24,467 nt of DNA from DASXHZ01 sp036488085 (GTDB taxonomy: Bacteria; Acidobacteriota; Thermoanaerobaculia; Gp7-AA8). The position numbers were made by a program, and so were the translations under genes. This document shows, in pieces, positions 13,189-20,255 of this stretch. Positions within the stretch are counted from its first letter, which is position 1. Each line of letters opens with the position of its first letter. The DNA lies in NCBI GenBank assembly GCA_036488085.1, contig DASXHZ010000002.1, forward strand, positions 1-24,467, in the 5' to 3' direction. Below the pieces are notes generated by a model that worked only from the letters and a program-made list of their open reading frames with translations, made no database searches and was not told the origin of the DNA.

Positions 13189-15102
13189 TCAACGGCCGCC
13201 GAGGACGCGAAGCGGCTCTTCGCCGCGCGCGATGAACTCGCGCACCCGGCGCGCGATCCCCTCGGCGTGCAGGTCGTACTGCGCGCGGAGGATGTCCTGT
13301 GCGCCGTGGTGGACGTACTCGTCGGGGATGCCGATGCGGTGGAAGTCGACGTTCTCGATGCCGAGTTGCTGCACGCGCTCCATCACCGCTGAGCCGAAAC
13401 CGCCCGCCAGCGAGCCTTCCTCGACGGTGACCACCTTCGAGTACGGCTTGCAGAAGCGCGCGATCAGCGCGTCGTCGAGCGGCTTGATGAAGCGCGCGTT
13501 CACGACCGCGACCTCGATGTTCTCTTTGGCGAGCAACTCCGCCGCGTGGAAAGCCGGCCAGGCTTCGGTGCCGATGGCGAAGATCGTGGCTGCGCTTCCC
13601 TCGCGGAGCACTTCGCCCTTGCCGACCGGAAGCGACTTCAGCTCCGAATCCATCGTCACACCGACCGCATTGCCGCGCGGGTAGCGGAGGGACGTCGGAT
13701 GGCCGGTCTCGAACGCCGTCTTCACCATGTGCCGCAGCTCGTTCTCGTCCTTCGGCGCCATGCAAACCATGTTCGGGAAGACGCGGAGGTACGCCATGTC
13801 GTAGATACCGTGATGCGTCGGCCCGTCCTGCCCGGCGATTCCGGCGCGGTCGAGCGCGAAGACGACCGGGAGGTCCATGATCGCTACGTCGTGGAAGACC
13901 TGGTCGAACGCGCGCTGCAGGAACGTCGAGTAGATCGCGGCGATCGGCTTCATCCCCTGCGTGGCGAGGCCGCCGCAGAACGTCACCGCATGCTCTTCCG
14001 CGATGCCGACGTCGAACATCCGGCCCGGCAGCGCCTTCGCGAACTTGTCGAGGCCCGTTCCTTCCGGCATCGCCGCCGTGATCGCGACGATCTTCGGGTC
14101 GTTCTTCGCGAGCTCGGTCAGCGCGTCGGAAAAGACGGCCGTGTATGAAGGCGGCTGCGGCTTGTCCGATTTCTTCACGACGCCGGACTCGCGGTCGAAC
14201 GGCGTGACGCCATGCGACCAGATCGGCTTGTCTTCCGCCGGCGTGTAGCCCTTCCCCTTCTTCGTCATGACGTGAATCAGGAGCGGGCCGTTGTAGTCCT
14301 TGTTCTCCTCGAACAGATCGATGAGGAAGTTCAGGTCGTGGCCGTCGTACGGCCCAAGGTAGCGGAAGCCGAGCTCCTCGAACAGCGTCCCGGGGACGAC
14401 CATGTTCTTGAGCACCGCTTCCATGTCATGCGCGAGGCCGTGGAGCTTGCCGCCGATGAGCGGGATGCGATCCATCACGCCCTTCGCGAGGTCCTTCGCC
14501 TGGTTGTAGCGCTGCCCTTTGATGATCGAGTTCAGGTAGCCGGACATGGCGCCGACGTTCGTCGAGATCGACATGTCGTTGTCGTTCAGGACGATCATCA
14601 TCTTGCGTTTGAGGTGGCCGGCCTGATTGAGGCCTTCCAGCGCGAGGCCGCCGGAGAGCGCCCCATCGCCGATGACCGCGACCACGCGGTAGTCCTCTTT
14701 GCGGAAGTCGCGAGCGACCGCGATGCCGAGGGCCGCGGAGATCGACGTCGACGCATGGCCCGCGTTGAAGACGTCGTACACCGACTCCTCGCGCTTGCAG
14801 AACCCGGAGATGCCGTCGTGCTGGCGGATGGTCGGGAATGTCTCGCGCCGTCCGGTGATCAGCTTGTGTGGATACGACTGGTGCCCGGTGTCGAGCACGA
14901 TCTGGTCGCGCGGCGTGTCGAAGACGTAGTGCAGCGCGAGCGTCAGCTCCACGACGCCGAGGTTCCCGCCGAAGTGGCCGCCCACCTTCGACACCACGTC
15001 GATGATGGTGTCGCGGATCTCCTGGGCAAGCTGCGGGAGCTGCTTGCGGTCGAGTTTGCGGACGTCTGAGGGAGTGTTGATGCTGTCGAGAAGTCGCGTC
15101 AT
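13189..15102 (-). CDS. dxs: 1-deoxy-D-xylulose-5-phosphate synthase
   Basis: This 637-residue thiamine-diphosphate enzyme condenses pyruvate and glyceraldehyde-3-phosphate to DXP, the first step of the MEP isoprenoid pathway. Visible motifs are GGHFGGNLG (His43), DTGHQSYPHK (His74), the TPP/Mg motif GDGALSGG from residue 146 followed by NDNDMSIS, and in the second half IAEEHAVTFCGG with the conserved Glu and RAGIAGQDGPTHHG. The C-terminal transketolase domain has VVTVEEGSLAGGFGS. Length is normal and all domains are present. Its start overlaps the ispA stop by four bases (ATGA), so the two are coupled. Confidence 0.98.
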   Translation of the reverse strand: MTRLLDSINTPSDVRKLDRKQLPQLAQEIRDTIIDVVSKVGGHFGGNLGVVELTLALHYVFDTPRDQIVLDTGHQSYPHKLITGRRETFPTIRQHDGISGFCKREESVYDVFNAGHASTSISAALGIAVARDFRKEDYRVVAVIGDGALSGGLALEGLNQAGHLKRKMMIVLNDNDMSISTNVGAMSGYLNSIIKGQRYNQAKDLAKGVMDRIPLIGGKLHGLAHDMEAVLKNMVVPGTLFEELGFRYLGPYDGHDLNFLIDLFEENKDYNGPLLIHVMTKKGKGYTPAEDKPIWSHGVTPFDRESGVVKKSDKPQPPSYTAVFSDALTELAKNDPKIVAITAAMPEGTGLDKFAKALPGRMFDVGIAEEHAVTFCGGLATQGMKPIAAIYSTFLQRAFDQVFHDVAIMDLPVVFALDRAGIAGQDGPTHHGIYDMAYLRVFPNMVCMAPKDENELRHMVKTAFETGHPTSLRYPRGNAVGVTMDSELKSLPVGKGEVLREGSAATIFAIGTEAWPAFHAAELLAKENIEVAVVNARFIKPLDDALIARFCKPYSKVVTVEEGSLAGGFGSAVMERVQQLGIENVDFHRIGIPDEYVHHGAQDILRAQYDLHAEGIARRVREFIARGEEPLRVLGGR

Positions 15103-15971
15103 GAGTTTCGCGAGCAGATGTAACGCGCGATAGGTGCCAGATAGTTCTGTGACGGACCGGCGACTATATCAGCGTTCTGAAGGGCAACTTCGAGTAGCCG
15201 CTGAGCTTCCGCGCGGGCGGCCTCGACACCGACTAGCGATGGATAGGTGAGCTTTCCCTGCGCGACGTCTTTCCCCGCCGTCTTGCCGAGGGTCGCCGAT
15301 TCGGCCTCGATGTCGAGCAGGTCGTCGACGATCTGGAACGCCAGCCCCACCGAGTGTCCGTAGCGACGGAGCGCGTCGATCTTGTCGTCGGCGGCGCCGG
15401 CGAGGATGCCGCCGAGGACGACGGAAGCGGTGAGGAGCTTGCCGGTCTTGTTCTCGTGGATGAATTGAAGCGCATCGAGCGTGTGCTGCGCCGAACCCGT
15501 TTCCTCGATGTCCGCAACCTGACCGCCGATCATCCCTTTCGAGTCGACCGCGACCGCGACTTCGTGAATCGCGCGAAGGTTTCCGCCCGGCGCCGACAGC
15601 CACGAGAAGGCCTCGGTCAGCAGTGCGTCGCCCGCGAGGATGCCCATCGCTTCGCCGAAGACGACGTGCGTCGTCTTCCGTCCGCGCCGCAGGTCGTCGT
15701 TGTCGAGCGCCGGCAGGTCGTCGTGCACGAGCGAATAGGTGTGGATCAGCTCGAGCGCCACGATCTGCTGCAGGAACGGCGTCGCATCGGCGCCGCACGC
15801 CTCGGCAGCCGCGATCGCGAGGATCGGCCGGATGCGTTTGCCGCCGCCGAGGACCGCGTAACGCATCGCTTCATGGATGACGCGGGGCGGCGTGGCGGCG
15901 GGAGCAAGATGGCGATCGAGCGCCGCATCGACGAGCGCGCGCTTCTCGCGCAGGTAGGCGTCGAGCGTCAT
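15099..15971 (-). CDS. ispA: Polyprenyl synthetase (farnesyl/geranylgeranyl diphosphate synthase)
   Basis: This 290-residue trans-prenyltransferase adds isopentenyl diphosphate to allylic diphosphates. It has LGGGKRIRPIL (IPP-binding), the first Asp-rich motif VHDDLPALDNDDLRRG (Asp84, Asp85, Asp90), the helix motif QVADIE, and the second Asp-rich motif QIVDDLLDIE followed by GKTAGKDVAQGKLTYPSL. Tyr79 lies five residues before the first motif, as in IspA-type enzymes making C15 to C20 products; I cannot tell FPP from GGPP. It overlaps both neighbours by 4 bp, xseB upstream and dxs downstream. Confidence 0.95.
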   Translation of the reverse strand: MTLDAYLREKRALVDAALDRHLAPAATPPRVIHEAMRYAVLGGGKRIRPILAIAAAEACGADATPFLQQIVALELIHTYSLVHDDLPALDNDDLRRGRKTTHVVFGEAMGILAGDALLTEAFSWLSAPGGNLRAIHEVAVAVDSKGMIGGQVADIEETGSAQHTLDALQFIHENKTGKLLTASVVLGGILAGAADDKIDALRRYGHSVGLAFQIVDDLLDIEAESATLGKTAGKDVAQGKLTYPSLVGVEAARAEAQRLLEVALQNADIVAGPSQNYLAPIARYICSRNS

Positions 15972-16261
15972 TCGGCCGATTCGTCCGCGGCGTCTTCGTC
16001 CTCGTCTTCCGCTTCGAACGGCTCGACGCGCGGCTCCCCCTTCGCGTCGGCGAGGATCAACTCGATCTTCTTCTCGACCTCCGCGAGCCGCTGATGACAG
16101 AAGCGCGAGAGGCGGATCCCCTCTTCGAAGAGCAGCAGCGACTCGTCGAGCGGCAACTCCTCCCCCTCGAGCCGCCGGACGATCGACTCGAGCTGCTGAA
16201 ACGACTGTTCGAATTCGTTAGGAGGGCGCGATGCAGCCATCGGCGCGAATACTACTGTCAT
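15968..16261 (-). CDS. xseB: Exodeoxyribonuclease VII small subunit
   Basis: This 97-residue protein has the conserved XseB helix pair: FEQSFQQLESIVRRLEGEEL, then PLDESLLLFEEGIRLSRFCH and QRLAEVEKKIELI. The acidic tail (DEDEDAADESAE) is extra. Several XseB copies bind XseA to form exonuclease VII, which degrades single-stranded DNA from both ends into short oligonucleotides. The start could be at 16261 or the internal ATG at 16240; neither has a clear ribosome site. The stop overlaps the ispA start in ATGA. The upstream partner xseA is separated from it by ~420 bp of repeats rather than a few bases. Confidence 0.92.
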   Translation of the reverse strand: MTVVFAPMAASRPPNEFEQSFQQLESIVRRLEGEELPLDESLLLFEEGIRLSRFCHQRLAEVEKKIELILADAKGEPRVEPFEAEDEDEDAADESAE

Positions 16262-16264
16262 CCT

Positions 16265-16661
16265 GAGTCGCCGGAGCGAAGCGAAGGACGGCGAAGGACC
16301 CGGTTACGAGGTTTCGGGGTTACGAGGTTTCGGGGTTGCGAGGTTTCGGGGTTTCGGGGTTTCGGGGTTACGAGGTTTCGGGGTTACGAGGTTTCGGGGT
16401 TGCGAGGTTTCGGGGTTGCGTGACTTCGCAACCTCGTAACCTCGAAACCCGTCCCGAGTCGCCGGAGCGAAGCGAAGGACGGCGAAGGACCCGCTTACGA
16501 GGTTTCGGGGTTTCGTGACTTCGCAACCTCGTAACCTCGAAACCTGTCCCGAGTCGCCGGAGCGAAGCGAAGAACGGCGAAGGACCCTGTTACGAGGTTT
16601 CGGGGTTACGATGTTTCGGGGTTGCGTGACTTCGCAACCTCGTAACCTCGAAACCTGTCCC
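16265..16661. repeat. Three-module hairpin repeat array between xseA and xseB
   Basis: Three modules start with GAGTCGCCGGAGCGAAGCGA at 16265, 16456 and 16551 (the core is followed by AGGACGGCGAAGGACCC). Each continues with 8-nt words GGTTACGA, GGTTTCGG and GGTTGCGA in tandem. It then closes with the complement, TTCGCAACCTCGTAACCTCG, and AAACC(C/T)GTCCC. Modules are 191, 95 and 111 bp; the first has about fifteen words, the others two to four. Each module can therefore fold back on itself. Frames through it encode only repeated GFxGYEVSGF-type peptides and are not genes. Confidence 0.95.
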
Positions 16662-16714
16662 GACGGATCGTTATCCGTTACCCGTTATCCGTCATGCGTC
16701 ATAACGGATGACGC
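16662..16714. repeat. Heptamer palindrome overlapping the xseA stop
   Basis: The words CGTTATC, CGTTACC, CGTTATC, CGTCATG and CGTCATA follow one another at seven-base spacing, and the complementary ACGGATGACG closes the element. The xseA stop codon (16685-16687) and its last few codons lie inside it, so the repeat writes the enzyme's extreme C-terminus (VMTHDG). Confidence 0.8.
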
Positions 16715-17929
16715 TTGATCCGGCCAGACGCTTTCGATGCCGAGCGTTTTGGCGTCGACGGAGCATTGCAGCGCGCCCTTCTTGAGCTGCACTTCGATGC
16801 GGTCTCCGATCGCGACGGCGTTCGAGTCGAGGATCGGTTTCTTGCGCTTGCGCGTGCGCGAGAATGCGATCGCGTAGCCGCGCGAGAGGACGGACAAAGG
16901 CGAGACGGCTTCGAGATGTCCGCTCAGCGACGCGAGGCGATGGCGGGCGCGTTCGACGCGTGAGGGGAATTTTGCCAGCGGCTCGTCGCAGAGCGCCAGA
17001 CGGCGCCGCAGCCGCTTCGCCTGCAAATCGAGCATGCGGTAAAGAGTCACGCGGCTCCGCTCCAGGGCGTGGCGCTTCGCACGTGCGCGCCCTTCGACGA
17101 GATGCCGGATCCGATGCACCGCAGCGTCGATCTGGTTGCAGATTTCGCTCTTCGCCCGAATCACGATCTCGGCGGCGGCGGAGGGTGTCGGCGCGCGAAG
17201 GTCGGCGACGAAGTCGGCGATGGTGAAATCGGTCTCGTGGCCAACGCCGGAGATCACGGGAATCGGAGAGGAGGCAATGGCGCGCGCCACGATCTCCTCG
17301 TTGAAAGCCCACAGGTCCTCGAGCGATCCTCCGCCGCGCGCGACGATCACGACGTCGTGCAGGTGCCATCGCGACAAGTGCTTCAGCGCCGTCGCAATCT
17401 CGCGTGCGGCACGCTGACCCTGCACGGTGACCGGGTAGATTTGCACATGAAGACCGTCGTGACGGCGGCCGAGGATGTTGAGGATGTCGCGAATCGCGGC
17501 GCCGGTCGGGCTGGTGATGATCGCAATACGTTGCGGCAGCGCGGGAAGCACTTTTTTTCGAGCCGCGTCGAACAGTCCCTCCTCCGCGAGCCGCTGTTTG
17601 AGCTGTTCGAACGCCAGTTGGAGAGCGCCGAGGCCCGCCGGCTCCGCTGCAACGGCATTGAGCTGGAACTCCCCTTTGCCTTCGTAGATCGTGAGTCGTC
17701 CGCGAACGATGAGCTGCAATCCGTTCTCGATCCGGAAACGGAGAAACCGCGCATTGCCGGCAAAGAGCACGACGCGCATTTGCGCGCGCGCGTCTTTGAT
17801 CGAGAAGTAGAGATGACCCGACGACGCGCGCATGAAATTGGTCACCTCGCCCTCGACCGAAACATCGTTGTACCGGAAGAGATCGAGGTTGATTTGACGG
17901 ATCAGCTCGGTCACGGTCCACATCTGCAT
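16685..17929 (-). CDS. xseA: Exodeoxyribonuclease VII large subunit
   Basis: This ~414-residue protein is the catalytic subunit of exonuclease VII. It has an N-terminal OB fold (TVTELIRQINLDLFRYNDVS, VEGEVTNFMRASSGHLYFSI), the linker PQRIAIITSPTGAAIRDILN, and the conserved catalytic block GVGHETDFTIADFVADLRA followed by PTPSAAAE. A long coiled-coil arm (IRHLVEGRARAKRHALERS) and the C-terminal strand LSRGYAIAF complete it. Length is slightly below the E. coli enzyme. ATGs at 17929 and 17923 fit; the frame extends to 17989 without similarity. No strong ribosome site is visible. The stop lies within a repeat element. Confidence 0.95.
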   Translation of the reverse strand: MQMWTVTELIRQINLDLFRYNDVSVEGEVTNFMRASSGHLYFSIKDARAQMRVVLFAGNARFLRFRIENGLQLIVRGRLTIYEGKGEFQLNAVAAEPAGLGALQLAFEQLKQRLAEEGLFDAARKKVLPALPQRIAIITSPTGAAIRDILNILGRRHDGLHVQIYPVTVQGQRAAREIATALKHLSRWHLHDVVIVARGGGSLEDLWAFNEEIVARAIASSPIPVISGVGHETDFTIADFVADLRAPTPSAAAEIVIRAKSEICNQIDAAVHRIRHLVEGRARAKRHALERSRVTLYRMLDLQAKRLRRRLALCDEPLAKFPSRVERARHRLASLSGHLEAVSPLSVLSRGYAIAFSRTRKRKKPILDSNAVAIGDRIEVQLKKGALQCSVDAKTLGIESVWPDQASSVMTHDG

Positions 17930-18034
17930 GGGGGTAGCGTAACAACTCAGGCATTGCCATTGCTCTATCCGTCTAGCGAAGCCACGCAAATGGAGGCTGG
18001 CTCAACTGACGTAACTGACAAGGAGTCATTGGAG

Positions 18035-18580
18035 ATGAACGTTCGAACGATCCTCAACAAGACCGCCACCGCGACGGCACTCGCGGCGATGTTTACATTC
18101 GCGGGCGCTTGCGCTCACCACGATTCAGTAGCCGCCGGCGACAACGACTACGGCCGCGTCGACCAGAATCAGCCGGCAACCGCGGCATCAACCGGCAGTT
18201 CGGTGACCCCGATGCCTGGACCCGTCAAGGTCGACAGCACCGGCGCCGCCTACACCTCGAGCGCCGCGCCCGGAAACGGCAACGCGTCGGCAGTCGGCAC
18301 CAACACCAACGTCAACGTGACGCCGCAGAGCACCGCGAGCGGCTCGAGCAGCGTTACCTACACTGAGGCGCAGAACACAGCGCCCGCTCCTGTCGTCGTC
18401 GAGACCGCGCCTGTCGTGACGGCTCCGACTACCTCGGAGACGACGACCACGACCGAGACGACCACGACCACGGTTCCGATGACCAGCTCCACGACTGAGA
18501 CGGTCACGACTCCGGCGCCGGTCGAGGAAACCCCGGCCCCAACCACCACGACTACGCATAAACGGATGCGTAAGGACTAG
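18035..18580 (+). CDS. Exported Thr-rich low-complexity protein, probable lipoprotein
   Basis: This 181-residue protein starts with a Sec-type signal (MNVRTILNKTATATALAAMF followed by TFAGAC). Cys at ~26 in AGAC is a weak lipobox, so it is either a lipoprotein or cleaved after ACA. The mature part is disordered: Ser/Thr/Asn/Gly-rich to ~110, then Ala/Pro/Val/Thr repeats with long runs of Thr and Glu (SETTTTTETTTTTVPMTSST), and a basic end KRMRKD. Such tails span the envelope or carry O-glycans; the specific role is unknown. AAGGAG nine bases before the ATG is a strong ribosome site, and a strong terminator follows. Confidence 0.78.
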   Translation: MNVRTILNKTATATALAAMFTFAGACAHHDSVAAGDNDYGRVDQNQPATAASTGSSVTPMPGPVKVDSTGAAYTSSAAPGNGNASAVGTNTNVNVTPQSTASGSSSVTYTEAQNTAPAPVVVETAPVVTAPTTSETTTTTETTTTTVPMTSSTTETVTTPAPVEETPAPTTTTTHKRMRKD

Positions 18581-18604
18581 GCGGTTCGAACTCTCCCGAT
18601 GTGA

Positions 18605-18633
18605 GGGCGCGCGCGTAGCGCGCCCTTTTTTTT
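18605..18633 (+). terminator. Intrinsic terminator after the Thr-rich protein gene
   Basis: An eight-bp GC stem (GGGCGCGC, loop GCGTA, GCGCGCCC) is followed by eight T residues. It lies 25 bp past the gene at 18035-18580 and just before the 3' end of the convergent mlaF gene, which it might also serve less efficiently in the other direction. Confidence 0.93.
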
Positions 18634-18637
18634 GTCT

Positions 18638-19393
18638 CTAATCTTCGAGGCTCGAGGTGAGCGGACCCTCGGCGCGCCCTTCGATGAATTGCTGCACGAT
18701 CGGGCTCTTCGACGCCTGGAACTGCTCCGGCGTCCCGTCCTCGATGATGTGCCCGCGGTAAAGCATCGCCACGCGATCGGCAATTTTGAACGCGACCTTC
18801 ATGTCGTGCGTGATCGTGACCGTGGTGGTGTTCAGCTTCACATCCATCTCGCGGATCAGCTCCGCGATGACGTCGCTGATCACCGGATCGAGTCCCGTGG
18901 TCGGCTCGTCGAACAGCAGGATCTCCGGCTGCAGCGAGATCGCGCGCGCGAAGCCGACCCGGCGCCGCATGCCGCCCGATAGCTCGGATGGACGCTTGTC
19001 GTCGACGCCGTGCAGGTGCACCTCCTCGAGGCACTCCTCCACGCGCGCGTGAATCTCTTCCTCGGTCATCTTGGTGTGGCGCCGCAGCGGGAAGGCGATG
19101 TTTTCGAAGACCGACATCGAGTCGAACAGCGCCCCTTCCTGGAACGCCATTCCGAACCGGCGGCGAAAACGATTCAGCTCCACCGGCGGCATGTGCACGA
19201 TGTCCTGACCGTCGATGAAGACGTCTCCGCTGTCGGGCTTCAGCAGTCCGATGATGTGCTTGAGCGTGACGCTCTTTCCGGTGCCCGAGCCGCCAACGAT
19301 CACGACGGACTCGCCGCGGGCGATCTCGACCGACATGTCGACGAGCACCGGTTTGTCGCCGAAAGCCTTGTAGACGTGTCGTAGCGAGATCAT
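18638..19393 (-). CDS. mlaF: MlaF-like ABC transporter ATPase (MCE-type lipid transport)
   Basis: This 251-residue ATP-binding subunit has Walker A GGSGTGKS (34-41), the Q-loop AFQEGALFDSMSV with the EGALFDS form typical of Mla/Ttg2A-type ATPases, signature LSGGMRRRVGFARA, Walker B ILLFDEPTTGLDP and the H-loop THDM. It powers MlaE in moving phospholipid between inner and outer membranes. The start is the ATG at 19393; the frame extends to 19459 only through a repeat element (FAFCILHFALRIC). The immediate upstream sequence has no Shine-Dalgarno. No mlaD (MCE) gene is in the window. Confidence 0.93.
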   Translation of the reverse strand: MISLRHVYKAFGDKPVLVDMSVEIARGESVVIVGGSGTGKSVTLKHIIGLLKPDSGDVFIDGQDIVHMPPVELNRFRRRFGMAFQEGALFDSMSVFENIAFPLRRHTKMTEEEIHARVEECLEEVHLHGVDDKRPSELSGGMRRRVGFARAISLQPEILLFDEPTTGLDPVISDVIAELIREMDVKLNTTTVTITHDMKVAFKIADRVAMLYRGHIIEDGTPEQFQASKSPIVQQFIEGRAEGPLTSSLED

Positions 19394-19484
19394 GACGCAA
19401 ATGCGCAATGCAAAATGCAAAATGCAAAATGCAAAATGAGTCCCGGCCCAATTTTGCATTTTGAATTTTGCATTTTGAATTTCC
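19394..19484. repeat. AT-rich heptamer inverted repeat between mlaE and mlaF
   Basis: One arm (19404-19438) repeats AATGCAA/AATGCGC words every seven bases. The other (19451-19482) repeats TTTTGCA and TTTTGAA, also every seven bases, as the approximate complement. A GC-rich loop (GTCCCGGCCC) separates them. The element fills the entire 91-bp gap between the mlaE stop and the mlaF start, and contrasts sharply with the GC-rich flanks. Confidence 0.93.
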
Positions 19485-20255
19485 TCAGAACAGAAGCTTC
19501 GTCAAAAAGAAGTCACTCAGGAGAATGATGAGTGATGCGTTCACGACCGCGGCGGTCGTGGAGCGTCCGACGCCCTCGGCGCCGCCGCTCGTGTAATACC
19601 CGCGCACGCAGCCGGTAAGGGTGAGGATGAGGCCGAACGCCGCAGCCTTGATCAAACCGCTCCAGATGTCGTTCATCTGCAGATACTGGTAGGTGTTGCT
19701 CTCGTAGACGACCGGGTTCGCCCCCATCATCCGCACTCCGACGAGATAGCCGCCGAGGATCCCGAGCGCGTCACCGAGTACGACGAGGAACGGGAGCATC
19801 ACGATGCCGGCGATGACGCGCGGAACGAAGAGGTAGTGCACCGGATCGGTCGCAAGCGCCTCGAGGGCGTCGATCTGCTCGGTGACGCGCATCGTTCCGA
19901 TCTCGGCGGCCATCGACGAGCCGACGCGGCCCGTGACCATCAGGCCGACGAGCACCGGCGACAACTCGCGGAGCATCGCGAGCGCCACGACGCTGCCGAC
20001 GAAGTTTTCGGCGTGCACGCGCTGGAAGCCGTTGTACGTCTGGAGCGCCAGCACCATGCCGGTGAACATCGCGGTCAGGAAGACGACCGGGATGGAGTCG
20101 ACGCCGAGGCGCACCATCTGCCGCATCCATTCCTTGATTTCGAACGGCGGGCGGATGCCCCACGAGATCGTCCTCCAGAGCATCCGGAACCACAGGCTGG
20201 TGCTCTCGAAGAGGCCGATGAACGCGCGGCCGATCTGGTCGAACAGTTGATTCAT
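19485..20255 (-). CDS. mlaE: MlaE-family ABC transporter permease
   Basis: This 256-residue inner-membrane permease of an MCE lipid transporter has an amphipathic N-terminus (MNQLFDQIGRAFIGLFESTS), then about five hydrophobic helices. The family block ELSPVLVGLMVTGRVGSSMA followed by AEIGTMRVTEQIDALEALA is intact, as is the C-terminal GCVRGYYTSGGAEGVGRSTT and AAVV. It pairs with MlaF to transport phospholipid. The start overlaps the alr stop by 4 bp (ATGA). It precedes mlaF on the minus strand with an inserted repeat between them. Confidence 0.93.
   Translation of the reverse strand: MNQLFDQIGRAFIGLFESTSLWFRMLWRTISWGIRPPFEIKEWMRQMVRLGVDSIPVVFLTAMFTGMVLALQTYNGFQRVHAENFVGSVVALAMLRELSPVLVGLMVTGRVGSSMAAEIGTMRVTEQIDALEALATDPVHYLFVPRVIAGIVMLPFLVVLGDALGILGGYLVGVRMMGANPVVYESNTYQYLQMNDIWSGLIKAAAFGLILTLTGCVRGYYTSGGAEGVGRSTTAAVVNASLIILLSDFFLTKLLF

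Noticed and set aside
14212..15069. Plus-strand frame of 285 codons inside dxs
   Set aside because: It is antisense to the TPP-binding domain of dxs; the composition (Val, Asp, Arg-rich) is that of a reverse-frame artefact.
17069..18034. N-terminal extension of the Thr-rich protein back into xseA
   Set aside because: The signal peptide and strong AAGGAG site fix the start at 18035; the extension is antisense to xseA.
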